Notes: generated from the letters alone by a model not told the origin. Positions 25,165 through 33,792 are shown, counted from the stretch's first letter. The stretch is 45,976 nt of DNA from Phycisphaerae bacterium (GCA_002702575.1 PAAJ01000031.1:30310-76285); one strand, 5' to 3'. Numbers and translations are program-made.

Positions 25165-25598
25165 GCGAACGTGCCTCCAAGTTCAAGCCCGCCCCAGGCG
25201 GCCAACGTCGCCAGGATCACGCTCATCACGATGTTGAAGACCAGCTGCCAACGCCTGGTGTAGAGCAGGAAGATGTTGTCGAGACTGAAGGTGCTGAAGG
25301 TCGTGAACCCACCACACAATCCAGTCACGAAGCCACCCAGCGCCAGACTGATCGTCTCGGCATCCTGGAAGTGCTGAAGATTCGAGAGATGCAGATCACC
25401 GGCATCAGCGGCGCCGATCGCCGTGATCCAACCGAAGCTCAAGCCGATGCAGAAGCTGCCGACGATGTTGACGGCAAAGATGGATGTCCAGCCCGGAAGG
25501 GAGGTCCATCGCTTGCCGGCTTCCTGAGTGAGAAAGCGGAGCATGGCTCCGGTTGCACCACCAAGCATCACCATCAGCATGCCAGCGATGAATGTCAT
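25161..25598 (-). CDS. crcB: CrcB/Fluc fluoride channel subunit (first of pair)
   Basis: This 145-residue subunit shows GGATGAMLRF, NIVGSFCIGLS and GLCGGFTTFSTFS, the signatures of fluoride-exporting Fluc channels, with four spans. A short insert (ITAIGAADAGDLHLSNLQHF) lies between spans 2 and 3. It is the first gene of a two-gene operon. Its leader contains a hairpin whose 3' arm includes the GGGAGC ribosome-binding stretch. I did not find the conserved crcB-motif fluoride riboswitch sequence. Confidence 0.94.
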   Translation of the reverse strand: MTFIAGMLMVMLGGATGAMLRFLTQEAGKRWTSLPGWTSIFAVNIVGSFCIGLSFGWITAIGAADAGDLHLSNLQHFQDAETISLALGGFVTGLCGGFTTFSTFSLDNIFLLYTRRWQLVFNIVMSVILATLAAWGGLELGGTFA

Positions 25599-25608
25599 GG
25601 TTCGTTAC

Positions 25609-25650
25609 GTGCTCCCTGATCCTGACGCTTCTGATTCACCGGGGGAGCAC
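25609..25650 (-). promoter_or_regulatory. Leader hairpin that covers the crcB ribosome binding site
   Basis: Read on the minus strand, GTGCTCCC (25650-25643) pairs with GGGAGCAC (25616-25609) around a 26-base loop. The 3' arm contains GGGAGC, the most likely ribosome binding site of the crcB gene starting at 25598. A palindromic AGTATACT (25651-25658) with a TATACT -10-like sequence in both directions lies just beyond it. The hairpin could limit translation; its sensing role is unproven. Confidence 0.4.
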
Positions 25651-25709
25651 AGTATACTGATCAGTTCCACTCGCTATTCCGGTTGATTGCATGGGGAAAC
25701 AGTCGATTC

Positions 25710-26471
25710 ATGCCTGATCAAAAGCCCAACCTGATCCACTGTTCGTATCACAAGTGCCTGACCAAGTACTACGCCAGGGTCATGCTGGCGATCTTCTCAC
25801 GACGACGACGTCCCTGGAAGAAGGGGTACAGCCACTTCAACAGCTGGATCAATCGATTCATGGCGTCCTATCGCAATCTCGATGCGGCGAGTGTGAACAA
25901 TCATGTGCTCGATCTGGAAGCGGTCGCGCCCTACAGAATCACGAGATTCATTCGTGATCCTCGCGACATGATCGTCTCGGGATATCACTATCACAAGCGT
26001 GCAGCTGAAGTCTGGTGCGAAGTGAAGGATCCCACCGAGAAAGACTGGGAGACCGTCAATGGCCGTATTCCGGATGGCATGCTGCCGGGCGAATCCTACA
26101 GTGAGATGCTGCAGCGACTCAGCGTAGAGGAAGGCCTCTTCGCCGAGATGCAGTTTCGAGAGAAGCATTTCAAGGGCATGTTGACCTGGCCGAATGATGA
26201 TCCCAACATCCTCTTGATTCGTTATGAAGACATCATCGGAAACGAGGAAGCCATCTTCTCGAAGTTGCTGGACTTCTATGAGCTGCCTGCCAGAGAGAAG
26301 GCTCGTGGGGTCAAGGCCGCGATCAAGCATTCCGCCTCCCGGATGCAGAGCAAGAACACGCACATCCGAAACCCGGAACCCAATCAGTGGAAACGGACAT
26401 TCACCGATGAGACGGAGAAGCGATTCGAAGAGCTCTATCCGGGGCTTGTCGAATACGTGGGCTACGCCTGA
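25710..26471 (+). CDS. Sulfotransferase-family protein
   Basis: The 253-residue protein has the two PAPS-binding signatures of sulfotransferases: a P-loop-like IHCSYHKCLTKYYARV at about 8-23 and RFIRDPRDMIVSGYHYH (about 79-95). A later LLIRYEDIIGN and the C-terminal KRFEELYPGLVEYVGY also fit. It probably sulfates a sugar, lipid or protein acceptor. ATG 25710 was chosen; an upstream TTG is in frame. The first motif has Lys in HKC instead of SGTT; this variant is seen in the sub-family that has HKCMT-like motifs. Confidence 0.85.
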   Translation: MPDQKPNLIHCSYHKCLTKYYARVMLAIFSRRRRPWKKGYSHFNSWINRFMASYRNLDAASVNNHVLDLEAVAPYRITRFIRDPRDMIVSGYHYHKRAAEVWCEVKDPTEKDWETVNGRIPDGMLPGESYSEMLQRLSVEEGLFAEMQFREKHFKGMLTWPNDDPNILLIRYEDIIGNEEAIFSKLLDFYELPAREKARGVKAAIKHSASRMQSKNTHIRNPEPNQWKRTFTDETEKRFEELYPGLVEYVGYA

Positions 26472-26825
26472 TCCAGTCCCAGCAGCGCGACTCGGCGGAG
26501 GAACAGGGCTCCGGCTCGAGTCAGCGGCGTCATCAGTGCCTGGTCCCCCCTGACGTCCGCGGCCTCCAGCTTGCACCTGACCGGACGACCGGAAACGGTT
26601 CGAATCCATGATCAAAGCGGCTCTCGGCGGCTCTCAGGGCTGTTTTTCTGAAGAGCCAGCCATGTCAGCCGGATCGAACTGGCTTGGATGCCCCTTGGTG
26701 GGGATCCAGAGCCTTCCTGAATCCGTAAATGAAAGTGGTGAATGGCCTGCTGAGGGCTTTTCTGGCGTGTTATTGGGGCCATACTAGAGAGATCCCTTGA
26801 TTCTTTGAGAGCGGCTGAGGAGGCC
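26472..26825. other. 354-bp intergenic region, no confident gene
   Basis: No tRNA or convincing protein gene is seen. Features visible are GGTCCCCCCTGACG (26542-26555, matching the repeat at 2921-2970), a GGTTCGAATCC stretch that only mimics a tRNA T-loop (26597-26607), a GGCTCT/AGAGCC pair (26629-26657), a possible 59-codon frame (ATG 26608 to about 26787) without a ribosome binding site, and the promoter and GAGGAGG ribosome binding site of the protease gene near its 3' end. Confidence 0.6.
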
Positions 26826-29234
26826 ATGTTTCAGATGATGATTTCATTGATGTCCAGCCATCGTGTCAGTGGTGTCATTGCCTCGACGGCAATCGCGTTG
26901 GCGTCCACATCACTCATGGCGTTTTCCACATCGATCGGTGGGTCAGGCCTGGACTCCTTGGATGCAAACGAGGCGCTCAGTCTTGAAAGCAGCACTGTGC
27001 AGGAACTGGTTCTCAGAGAACTACCCAATGGATCGATCGACCTTGCCGTCAGCCTCGGTGGTGAGATGACCAGGATGCGGTTCGACCTGCATTCGGTTCG
27101 AGGAGATGCCTACCAGCTGCTTGAACAGCAGGAGGACGGTTCGCTCCTTGAGATTCCAGCGGGTCCCGTCAATACCTATCGCGGGACCGATCTGAACTGG
27201 CCGGGCATGAAGGCGGCACTGTCCATCGAGGACGATGGTTTTCGAGTGCTTGTTCTGCTGGAGGGTGGTGCCCAATGGTGGATCGAACCCCTTGAGGGCA
27301 AGTTCCGTGGTGCAACCGAATTCGATTATGCGGTCTACCGTGGCGAAGACATCATCTCGCCCGAAGGCTTCTGCGGTGTTGATGACAGCTTCAAGCTTCC
27401 TGGATTCGATCTGAGCGATCCTCGCCCGCTTGGCCAGGACCGTGAGGTGCTGCTGGCCGAGTTCGTTGCAGACACCGACTTCGAGTACTACCAGAACTAC
27501 GGAAGTTCCAGTGCGGTCGAGAACAGAATCAATTCACTCATGAATTCGATCAATCTTCTGTACGAGAGTCAGCACGAGATCATTCATGAGGTGCAGGGCA
27601 TCGTCGTTCGTCCCAACAGCAACGATCCATACAGCAGCAACTCGATCGAAACGCGTCTGGAGCAGGTGCGTAGTGTCTGGAACAGTACGAACAACCCACC
27701 ACATGACGTCGTCCAGCTGTTCAGCGGCCAGAGTTTCAGTGGAAGCACCATCGGCCTCGCCTATGTGGGTGCCGTCTGTTCCAATTTCGAATACAGCGTG
27801 GTCGAGTCGGACTGCTGTGGCAGCTTCGGCTGTGCGACGGATCTGTCCAACCATGAGCTCGGGCACAACTGGGGTGCGGATCACTGCCAATGTCCGAACA
27901 ACACGATGAATCCAAGCCTGACCTGCGCGAACAATTTCTCTGCGGACTCGCAGGGAGATATCGCCACCTTCAGGAGTTCGATCGAGAACTGCCTGGATGA
28001 AGTCACCGGTGCCTGCTGTACGTCCACTGGCCAGTGTGCCCAGGTCAGCGAAGCCATCTGTGACAATGCAGATGGTACCTATCAGGGTGATGGTGTTGAT
28101 TGTGATGATGTGAGTTGCCAGGACACCTCAGGTGCCTGTTGCCTTGCTTCCGGAAACTGTGTCAACAACCAGTCAGATGACGACTGCACATCAGCCGGCG
28201 GCACGTTCCAGGGCGAGGGCAGTGACTGCAGCAGTGTCAACTGTCCTCAGCCGGATCCCGAGGGCGCCTGTTGTCTGGCAGACGGTCAGTGTCTCGACGA
28301 TCAAACCGAAGTGGCATGCATCGGACTGAGTGGTACATGGCAGGGCGACAGCACCGACTGTGCCTTCGTGAACTGTGACAACCCCTCCAGTTTCGTGGAA
28401 ATGCATCATGCGATCGTGGGCACGAACCTGCTCAGTGGGGGTCAGGCCAACTGGACGGTCGATGTCTTCGCCGCCGTTGGTCAGGGCAATCGAGTCGATG
28501 CCGTTGCCGGCAACTCCGTGCAGCAGAAGCTGATCTCGAGTTCCTCCGGCTTCTATCAGGATGCCAATGGTGGTCCGACCTCCATGGATGTGAATCCCAA
28601 CTTCTATGCATTCGTTCCGGATCTCGAGTGGGACAGTCGGGTGACGATCGGTGCGCTGGATGTCTCAGGCAATCCTTTCGATTCGAACAATCTCGGCAAT
28701 GTCGGCATCAACTGGACGAGCTTCGAGAATGGCGGCACGCTCGCGGTCGACAATGGAACGTGGTACGTCCTTCCAACCGATGCTCAGGGCGAAGCCCAGC
28801 TGTTCACCTCCCAGGACTGTTCAGAACAGTACGGCGTTCTGCTCGCGCGTTTGACGGCGTTCGAGCTGAACTCCACGATCAGTCTCGATGCTCTGATCCA
28901 GGGGCGTAGTGGCAGCGGTGATACCTGGCAGGACAGCGTGTCCTACACATTCGGATACGAGAGTACCGAGGACTGCAACGAGAACGGTGTTGCAGATGAC
29001 TGTGACATCGCCAACGGCAACAGCCAGGACCAGGACGGCAATGGAGTGCCGGATGAATGTGATACGGGTGATTGCCCGGGTGATGTCGATGGCGACAACG
29101 ATGTCGATGTCGATGACATTCTCATCGCGCTCGGCAACTTCGGCGGCAGTGGTTCAGGCGATGTCGATGGTGACAACGATATCGATGTCGACGACCTGCT
29201 TGCCATTCTCGGTGCCTTCGGCTCCGAGTGCTGA
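26826..29234 (+). CDS. Large secreted metzincin metalloprotease with Cys-rich repeats and dockerin-like tail
   Basis: The 802-residue protein has a signal peptide (residues 1 to about 36) and then a domain of about 160 residues before the catalytic region. The zinc motif is HELGHNWGADH (His343, His347, His353), the HExxHxxGxxH metzincin pattern, with NTMNPS as the likely Met-turn. Three Cys-rich repeats of about 38 residues (each GACCxxxGxC ... C ... C) follow from about residue 395. Then come a beta domain, a DCNENGVADDCD block and two dockerin-like DVDGDNDVDVDD loops (last 55 residues). It is probably secreted and surface-bound. GAGGAGG precedes ATG 26826. Confidence 0.9.
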   Translation: MFQMMISLMSSHRVSGVIASTAIALASTSLMAFSTSIGGSGLDSLDANEALSLESSTVQELVLRELPNGSIDLAVSLGGEMTRMRFDLHSVRGDAYQLLEQQEDGSLLEIPAGPVNTYRGTDLNWPGMKAALSIEDDGFRVLVLLEGGAQWWIEPLEGKFRGATEFDYAVYRGEDIISPEGFCGVDDSFKLPGFDLSDPRPLGQDREVLLAEFVADTDFEYYQNYGSSSAVENRINSLMNSINLLYESQHEIIHEVQGIVVRPNSNDPYSSNSIETRLEQVRSVWNSTNNPPHDVVQLFSGQSFSGSTIGLAYVGAVCSNFEYSVVESDCCGSFGCATDLSNHELGHNWGADHCQCPNNTMNPSLTCANNFSADSQGDIATFRSSIENCLDEVTGACCTSTGQCAQVSEAICDNADGTYQGDGVDCDDVSCQDTSGACCLASGNCVNNQSDDDCTSAGGTFQGEGSDCSSVNCPQPDPEGACCLADGQCLDDQTEVACIGLSGTWQGDSTDCAFVNCDNPSSFVEMHHAIVGTNLLSGGQANWTVDVFAAVGQGNRVDAVAGNSVQQKLISSSSGFYQDANGGPTSMDVNPNFYAFVPDLEWDSRVTIGALDVSGNPFDSNNLGNVGINWTSFENGGTLAVDNGTWYVLPTDAQGEAQLFTSQDCSEQYGVLLARLTAFELNSTISLDALIQGRSGSGDTWQDSVSYTFGYESTEDCNENGVADDCDIANGNSQDQDGNGVPDECDTGDCPGDVDGDNDVDVDDILIALGNFGGSGSGDVDGDNDIDVDDLLAILGAFGSEC

Positions 29235-29255
29235 TCCTGATCTGATCTCATCAAT

Positions 29256-29292
29256 GAAGCCGCCCGACTCCAGGGAGTCGGGCGGCTTTTTC
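29256..29292 (+). terminator. Intrinsic terminator after the metalloprotease
   Basis: GCCGCCCGACTCC pairs with GGAGTCGGGCGGC around a 2-base loop (29259-29286) and is followed by five T. It lies 24 bases after the protease stop codon and is the strongest intrinsic terminator in the window. The next gene on the minus strand ends about 60 bases further on. Confidence 0.88.
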
Positions 29293-29351
29293 ATGTCATC
29301 GATTTGGGATCTGAATGAACGAGCCTTTTCAAAAGGCATGCGTCTTCGGCT

Positions 29352-30617
29352 TCAGTTGTCGCCATTTGAGCTTCGGTCTTTCAAGGCATTCATGAGCATG
29401 TTGAATGTCATGGTCAACTTGTCCTGCATTTCCCGGTTATTCCGTGCTTCTTGTCTGGCATTCGAGGTCTCGACGAGGGCCCAACGAATCTCTGCTTCCG
29501 ACATCTTCTGAATCTGCTCCAGCATCTGAATCTGATCCAGCGTATAGAGCGGGGGTGTGGAGAGCGGTGGATTTGGTGATGCTTGAGTGTGATCTTTCAA
29601 GGCCTTCATGAGCATGTTGAAGTGCCGCGTCAGGTTTTCCTTTAGTCGCGAATTGTTTTGGGCCTCATTTTTCTTTTCTGAAACATTCAACAAAGCTCTA
29701 CGGATTTGACTTGGTGTCATTGATTTGATTTCTTCTTGAAGATACATCAGATCTTCAGTCGTGCTCATGACGTCTTCCGGGGCACCGGATGTGATTACCG
29801 TACCGTCAACATCCAGCAGAACGAGGTAGGGAAGAGCATCGATACCAGAAGCCTGATTCCAGAGTTCGATGTGATCGGGTGCCACCTCGTAGGGGTTGAC
29901 CTGCGGCCAGTACAGCGACTCGCGTTCGATGGCTAATTTGCCTTTTGCAATATCGCTGTCCCAGTCGATTCCGATGATCTGCAGCCCTTTGCCGCCCCAG
30001 GTGTCATGGAGTTTCTTGAGTTCCGGCATCTTGGCCATGCAGGGACCACACCAGGTCGCCCAGTTGTCAATGAGTACGAATTGACCTTTCAAGTCCTCTG
30101 ACGCAATACGATTGCCATCCAGTGTGGGCAGATCGAATGCGAACGGGGCTCCCTTGATCGCCAGAGGCATGACCTCGACGCCTTCCGATGCCGCTTGATC
30201 CATCGCATTCCGGGAGATGCTACGAAGGCCCTGCTCTGTCCGCCTGAGCACGCCGATCGTCGAGATCCGGGAAGGATCCAGTTTGGCATTCGACCACATG
30301 AAGATGGTTTGTACTGGGTTTCCCATCGTGCCCTGGGGGTTGTATTGAGTCGTTCCCTCATCCGTCGTGATGGCGAGCATGTAGGCATCACTTCGTCCAT
30401 TGGCGTTGCCTTCCTCGTCAGATTCCGACATGGACTGGATGAAACGGGCGGTGAACTGATCTCCATTCCAGTGAGCGACCAGCGTGCCGGTTTCTCCCAA
30501 TTGGACACACTCATTCGTCTCCACGCGAACATTCGTCGGTTCGATATCCCACTTCCAGCCCATTGGGAGATCTGTCATCCCAATGGCCAGGGTGATGAGG
30601 CAGAGTGTTTCAAGCAT
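29352..30617 (-). CDS. TlpA/ResA-like thioredoxin-fold protein with duplicated helical tail
   Basis: This 421-residue protein probably sits outside the cytoplasmic membrane: residues 1-16 form a signal peptide and ATG 30617 has AGGAGG upstream. Residues about 40-150 form a non-catalytic domain. Residues 155-275 form a TlpA-like thioredoxin domain with WCGPC (189-193; Cys190, Cys193) and a cis-proline at ALPYLV. The last 130 residues hold two copies of a helical segment (about 296-342 and 370-414), each ending HFNMLMKALKD or TFNMLMNALKD. It probably reduces or makes disulfides in the envelope; the tail's role is unknown. Confidence 0.87.
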   Translation of the reverse strand: MLETLCLITLAIGMTDLPMGWKWDIEPTNVRVETNECVQLGETGTLVAHWNGDQFTARFIQSMSESDEEGNANGRSDAYMLAITTDEGTTQYNPQGTMGNPVQTIFMWSNAKLDPSRISTIGVLRRTEQGLRSISRNAMDQAASEGVEVMPLAIKGAPFAFDLPTLDGNRIASEDLKGQFVLIDNWATWCGPCMAKMPELKKLHDTWGGKGLQIIGIDWDSDIAKGKLAIERESLYWPQVNPYEVAPDHIELWNQASGIDALPYLVLLDVDGTVITSGAPEDVMSTTEDLMYLQEEIKSMTPSQIRRALLNVSEKKNEAQNNSRLKENLTRHFNMLMKALKDHTQASPNPPLSTPPLYTLDQIQMLEQIQKMSEAEIRWALVETSNARQEARNNREMQDKLTMTFNMLMNALKDRSSNGDN

Positions 30618-30703
30618 GTCGAACCTCCTGGATGTGCCGATCCGAAATCTCTTGAAGACAAGACAGTCGAGATCGTTCCCGGGGCTGGATCGCTGCACGA
30701 TGT

Positions 30704-31090
30704 TCAGGCCTCGAGGGCATGACTCGTCAGATCTTCAAGCGAAACGTACTCCAAAGCAGCTTCATGAGTCGCCTCCAGAACCACGGGAGGGGCCATTCCG
30801 GCTTCGAGGGCCTCCTGCCATCGGGGTGCGCAGAGGCACCATCGATCCCCGGGTTTCAGTCCCGGAAATCCCCATTGGGGCATGGGCGTGGACAGGTCAT
30901 TGCCCGCCGATTGGGAGAACGCAAGGAATGCTTCCGTCACGGTGACGCAGACGGTGTGGGAGCCCTGATCTTCCGGCCCAGTATCGCAGCACCCGGTCCT
31001 GTAGAAGCCCGTGAGGGGTTCCATCGAGCATGGGGTCAGGGGCCCCCCGAGGACATTTCGCTGATTCTGGTTCTCAATGTTCTGGATCAT
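30704..31090 (-). CDS. DUF2237 family protein
   Basis: The 128-residue protein is a clear DUF2237 member: NVLGGPLTPCS, then PLTGFYRTGCCDTGPEDQGSH with Cys pairs, VCVTVTEAFLAFS, and LKPGDRWCLCAPRWQEA, ending APPVVLEATHEAAL. The conserved Cys and His residues suggest metal binding. Function is unknown. Length is normal. It is divergent from the HPPD-like gene and lies upstream of the TlpA-like gene on the same strand. Confidence 0.92.
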   Translation of the reverse strand: MIQNIENQNQRNVLGGPLTPCSMEPLTGFYRTGCCDTGPEDQGSHTVCVTVTEAFLAFSQSAGNDLSTPMPQWGFPGLKPGDRWCLCAPRWQEALEAGMAPPVVLEATHEAALEYVSLEDLTSHALEA

Positions 31091-31135
31091 GACTGACAGG
31101 ATAGTTCACTCCAGGGGTGTTGGCCGAGACAGTAG

Positions 31136-31164
31136 TTGAGCGGGGTGGCCGGGCAGGCTACTCT
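31136..31164 (+). promoter_or_regulatory. Sigma70-like promoter for the HPPD/VOC-like gene
   Basis: TTGAGC (31136-31141) and TACTCT (31159-31164) are separated by 17 bases, matching a housekeeping-type -35/-10 pair with imperfect boxes. The start codon at 31214 follows about 50 bases later, with AGAGGAG as ribosome binding site. This is the best-spaced promoter I could find for this gene. Confidence 0.4.
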
Positions 31165-31213
31165 CCTCATGATTCACTGAGTCACAGTGGATCCGATGCC
31201 AGAGGAGAATTCC

Positions 31214-32479
31214 ATGACCGCCGCATTTGATCTGATTGGTTACAAGCCCGAAGGTGACAAGAAGAACACCGACTTCTTCCATGAGTTCCTTCCCAAGGTC
31301 TATGAACGCCGGATGTCATCCGGTGTCGATGACATGCTTCAGACGATGGCCGCTGTCATGATTCAGGTCGATCCAGGTGATGGGGTCAACTACATGGCGG
31401 AGTTGACCGTGATGGGGCCGTATCGATTCCACTCGGCCCATGTCGACGGTACGCACAAGGTCTATGTCCTGAAGAACTGCAGGCGACCGAAGACTCCCAT
31501 GATTCTTGTCTTTGAACCGCTTTCCAAGGATTACATGGACGATCTTGTTCGTCTGAATCTGCTGTATCCGATGTCAAGAGCCAAGCCGCATGCCCGGTAC
31601 ATCGGCGAGATCTTCTGGTGTGAAGATGTGAAAGCGACCAGGAAGGCTCTGGAGGATCAGTTCATTCGCTTCTATGACGAAGGCGAATCGCCGAACGCTT
31701 TCTTCTTCAATCCTCACATGGCTTTCACCTATCCAAGTGATTTCACCGGGAACAAGGTGGGGTACTGGGATGTCTCCAAGCCTGAACTGGAGACGCTGAA
31801 TCTCGGTCAGAAGCTCGTCCTCACAGACGAGGAGCACGATCGTCTCAAGAAAGCGGCCGACTGGGCGGATGGCACGAATGTGATGGAACTCGTCATGGGC
31901 CTGGATCACCTGGCCACCAGGATTCTCATGGGTGACCGTGAGCACGCCATCCTGGAAATTCTGACTCTGACGCCTCACTACTTCTGGGGCGCCTACAACA
32001 TCAGTGATCAGAACTCCTCCACGAACGTCACCCGCAATCCCAAGGTGTCGGATGACAAGCATTCTCCTGCCAAGGTCTTCACGGCCAACAACGTTCCGTC
32101 CTATCTGAACTCCTTCGACGGCCTTCCGATGCCGACCGAGGACTTTGTTCGGAACTATGGCCGGCGAATGCACCACATGGCCGTCGAGGTCAAGGATGGT
32201 GATGACGGCAAGGGTGAGAAGAATGTCGACCGAGTGGTGGGTCTGCTCATGGATCAGGGCACCAAGTTCCTCGCGCATGTCGTGGGTGAATGCAAGGACT
32301 CCCCGGATCTCAAGCAGATCTTCTCGAAGCATTCCCAGTACTCCGTTCTGATCACCGAGTACGTCGAACGGTGTCATCACTTCAAGGGCTTCTTCACCAA
32401 GCAGAACGTCGCCGCCTTGACGGCTGCTGCCGGTGCAGACGAGCAGTTCGTGCATGGCAACCATGGCGTCTACGACTGA
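31214..32479 (+). CDS. HPPD/VOC-superfamily-like protein
   Basis: This 421-residue protein resembles the dioxygenases related to 4-hydroxyphenylpyruvate dioxygenase. The C-terminal half has GRRMHHMAVEV (a likely metal His), DQGTKFLAHVV, and SVLITEYVERCHHFKGFFTKQNVAAL, which mirrors the FEIIQR and GNF pattern that ends the HPPD metal site. The N-terminal half has a VOC-like HSAHVDGTHKVYVLKN. Function beyond this family resemblance cannot be given; it may oxidise an aromatic keto acid. ATG 31214 has AGAGGAG. Its end overlaps the DJ-1-like gene by 17 bp. Confidence 0.7.
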   Translation: MTAAFDLIGYKPEGDKKNTDFFHEFLPKVYERRMSSGVDDMLQTMAAVMIQVDPGDGVNYMAELTVMGPYRFHSAHVDGTHKVYVLKNCRRPKTPMILVFEPLSKDYMDDLVRLNLLYPMSRAKPHARYIGEIFWCEDVKATRKALEDQFIRFYDEGESPNAFFFNPHMAFTYPSDFTGNKVGYWDVSKPELETLNLGQKLVLTDEEHDRLKKAADWADGTNVMELVMGLDHLATRILMGDREHAILEILTLTPHYFWGAYNISDQNSSTNVTRNPKVSDDKHSPAKVFTANNVPSYLNSFDGLPMPTEDFVRNYGRRMHHMAVEVKDGDDGKGEKNVDRVVGLLMDQGTKFLAHVVGECKDSPDLKQIFSKHSQYSVLITEYVERCHHFKGFFTKQNVAALTAAAGADEQFVHGNHGVYD

Positions 32480-33080
32480 GCCAATTCGAGTTCTGATCCC
32501 GGTCTCCACCGGCAACGAGGACATCGAATTCTGCGCCCTGCGTGATGTGCTGTGCCGCGCGGAACTCGATGTGGTGGTCGCCAGTGTCGAAGACCTCGCT
32601 GAAGTCGTCTTGATGAAAGGCCTTCGCATCATTCCCGACATGGGTCTTGAGGAAGCCGCCGGCCAGTCGTGGGATGCGATTGCGATGGCGGGGGGCATTC
32701 CAGGTGCGATGAATCTGGCCCGGAGCGAGATGCTTCGGACGCTCCTGCAGGCGCATCATGCCAGGCAGGGAGTGATCGGTGCGATCTGTCTCTCGCCGGC
32801 CCTTGTTCTCGAGCCTGCTGGGGTTCTGGCGAATTCCACGCGGGCGACCTGCAATCCCCTGGCGATCAGGACTCCGGATCAGTCCTGGCCGGCTGATGAG
32901 TTCACAAAGCTGCTTGGAGACAAGTTCGATCCCGATGCCCGGGTCTGTGTCGATGACGACAATCGAATCGTCACCTCACAGACTCCTGGAACAGCGATCG
33001 AATACGCTCTTGCAGTGGTCACCATGCTGCGAGGTCCCGAGATTGCCCGTGGGATCTCGGAGTATTTCCTGGTTCGATGA
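32463..33080 (+). CDS. DJ-1/PfpI-family protein
   Basis: The 205-residue protein has the DJ-1 fold features: RVLIPVSTGNEDIEF at the start (with the conserved Glu), MAGGIPGAMNL, and the nucleophile Cys in GAICLSPALVLE, and then RATCNPLAI. Such proteins are deglycases or chaperone/oxidative-stress proteins. The start at ATG 32463 overlaps the end of the HPPD-like gene by 17 bp, so translation is probably coupled. ATG 32454 is an alternative. Confidence 0.9.
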   Translation: MASTTEPIRVLIPVSTGNEDIEFCALRDVLCRAELDVVVASVEDLAEVVLMKGLRIIPDMGLEEAAGQSWDAIAMAGGIPGAMNLARSEMLRTLLQAHHARQGVIGAICLSPALVLEPAGVLANSTRATCNPLAIRTPDQSWPADEFTKLLGDKFDPDARVCVDDDNRIVTSQTPGTAIEYALAVVTMLRGPEIARGISEYFLVR

Positions 33081-33149
33081 TTGATGGTCCGCCGCCTCCA
33101 CCGGAGATCTGAAGGGCTTGATGAAATCCCCGGGGATCGCAGTGGCTGA

Positions 33150-33773
33150 TCAGGATTGGTTCGAATCGAAGTGAACGTCCACCGGCTTGCGTTCGGTGGC
33201 ATCGTCAATTTCGAAGAAGTCGAACTCGCTGATCCTGAAACTGCCCATTGCGGCAATGATGCTCGCTGGAATCACCTGGCAGCCATTGTGGAACTCACGA
33301 ACATTCGCGTTGTAGAAGCGGCGGCTTCGCGCGATTCTCGTTTCGGTTTCAGCGAGTTCCTTCTGGAGCTCGAGGAAATTGGTCGAGGCCTTGAGATCCG
33401 GGTAGGCCTCCACCGTGGCGATCAGTTTTCCGACGCTGGCACCCAGCTGGCTTTCGATTCCCGATCGTTCACCAGCGCCCTTTCCATTGACCTGAACGGC
33501 TTCATTTCGGAGCTTGGTCACTTCTTCCATCACACCGGATTCATGGGCGGCATAGCCCTTGACCGTACTGACCAGATTCGGAATCAGGTCATGACGACGT
33601 TTCAGTTCGGTATCGATGTCAGACCAGGATTCCTTGCAGGATTGACGTTTTCTGACGAGACCGTTGTAGACCGCCAGTGCCCAGAGCAGAAGAATGACGA
33701 TGGCTGCGACCACGATGATGATCACGAGTGCAGTGGTCGAGAGTCCAAGCAGTGGGGCGATGGTGGCGTGCAT
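33150..33773 (-). CDS. LemA family protein
   Basis: This 207-residue protein has an N-terminal membrane span (about 15-37) and then the LemA helical bundle: YNGLVRKRQSCKESWSDIDTE, LKRRHDLIPNLVSTVKGYA, YPDLKASTNFLELQKELAETE and RRFYNANVREFHN are all standard. ATG 33773 has GGAGC upstream. LemA proteins are peripheral-membrane or envelope proteins of unclear function. The C-terminal 40 residues (IIAAMGSFRISEFDFFEID) are as in other members. Confidence 0.95.
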   Translation of the reverse strand: MHATIAPLLGLSTTALVIIIVVAAIVILLLWALAVYNGLVRKRQSCKESWSDIDTELKRRHDLIPNLVSTVKGYAAHESGVMEEVTKLRNEAVQVNGKGAGERSGIESQLGASVGKLIATVEAYPDLKASTNFLELQKELAETETRIARSRRFYNANVREFHNGCQVIPASIIAAMGSFRISEFDFFEIDDATERKPVDVHFDSNQS

Positions 33774-33792
33774 TGGTCAGCTCCGTCGACGT

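Noticed and set aside
25599-25709. Fluoride riboswitch upstream of the crcB pair
   Set aside because: The conserved crcB-motif sequence and pseudoknot pattern were not found; only a simple hairpin over the ribosome binding site is seen.
26597-26607. tRNA T-arm-like GGTTCGAATCC
   Set aside because: No matching acceptor, D or anticodon stems could be formed around it, and the T-stem itself does not pair well.
31574-32698. 374-codon minus-strand frame opposite the HPPD-like gene
   Set aside because: No motif or signal; overlapped by two well-supported plus-strand genes.
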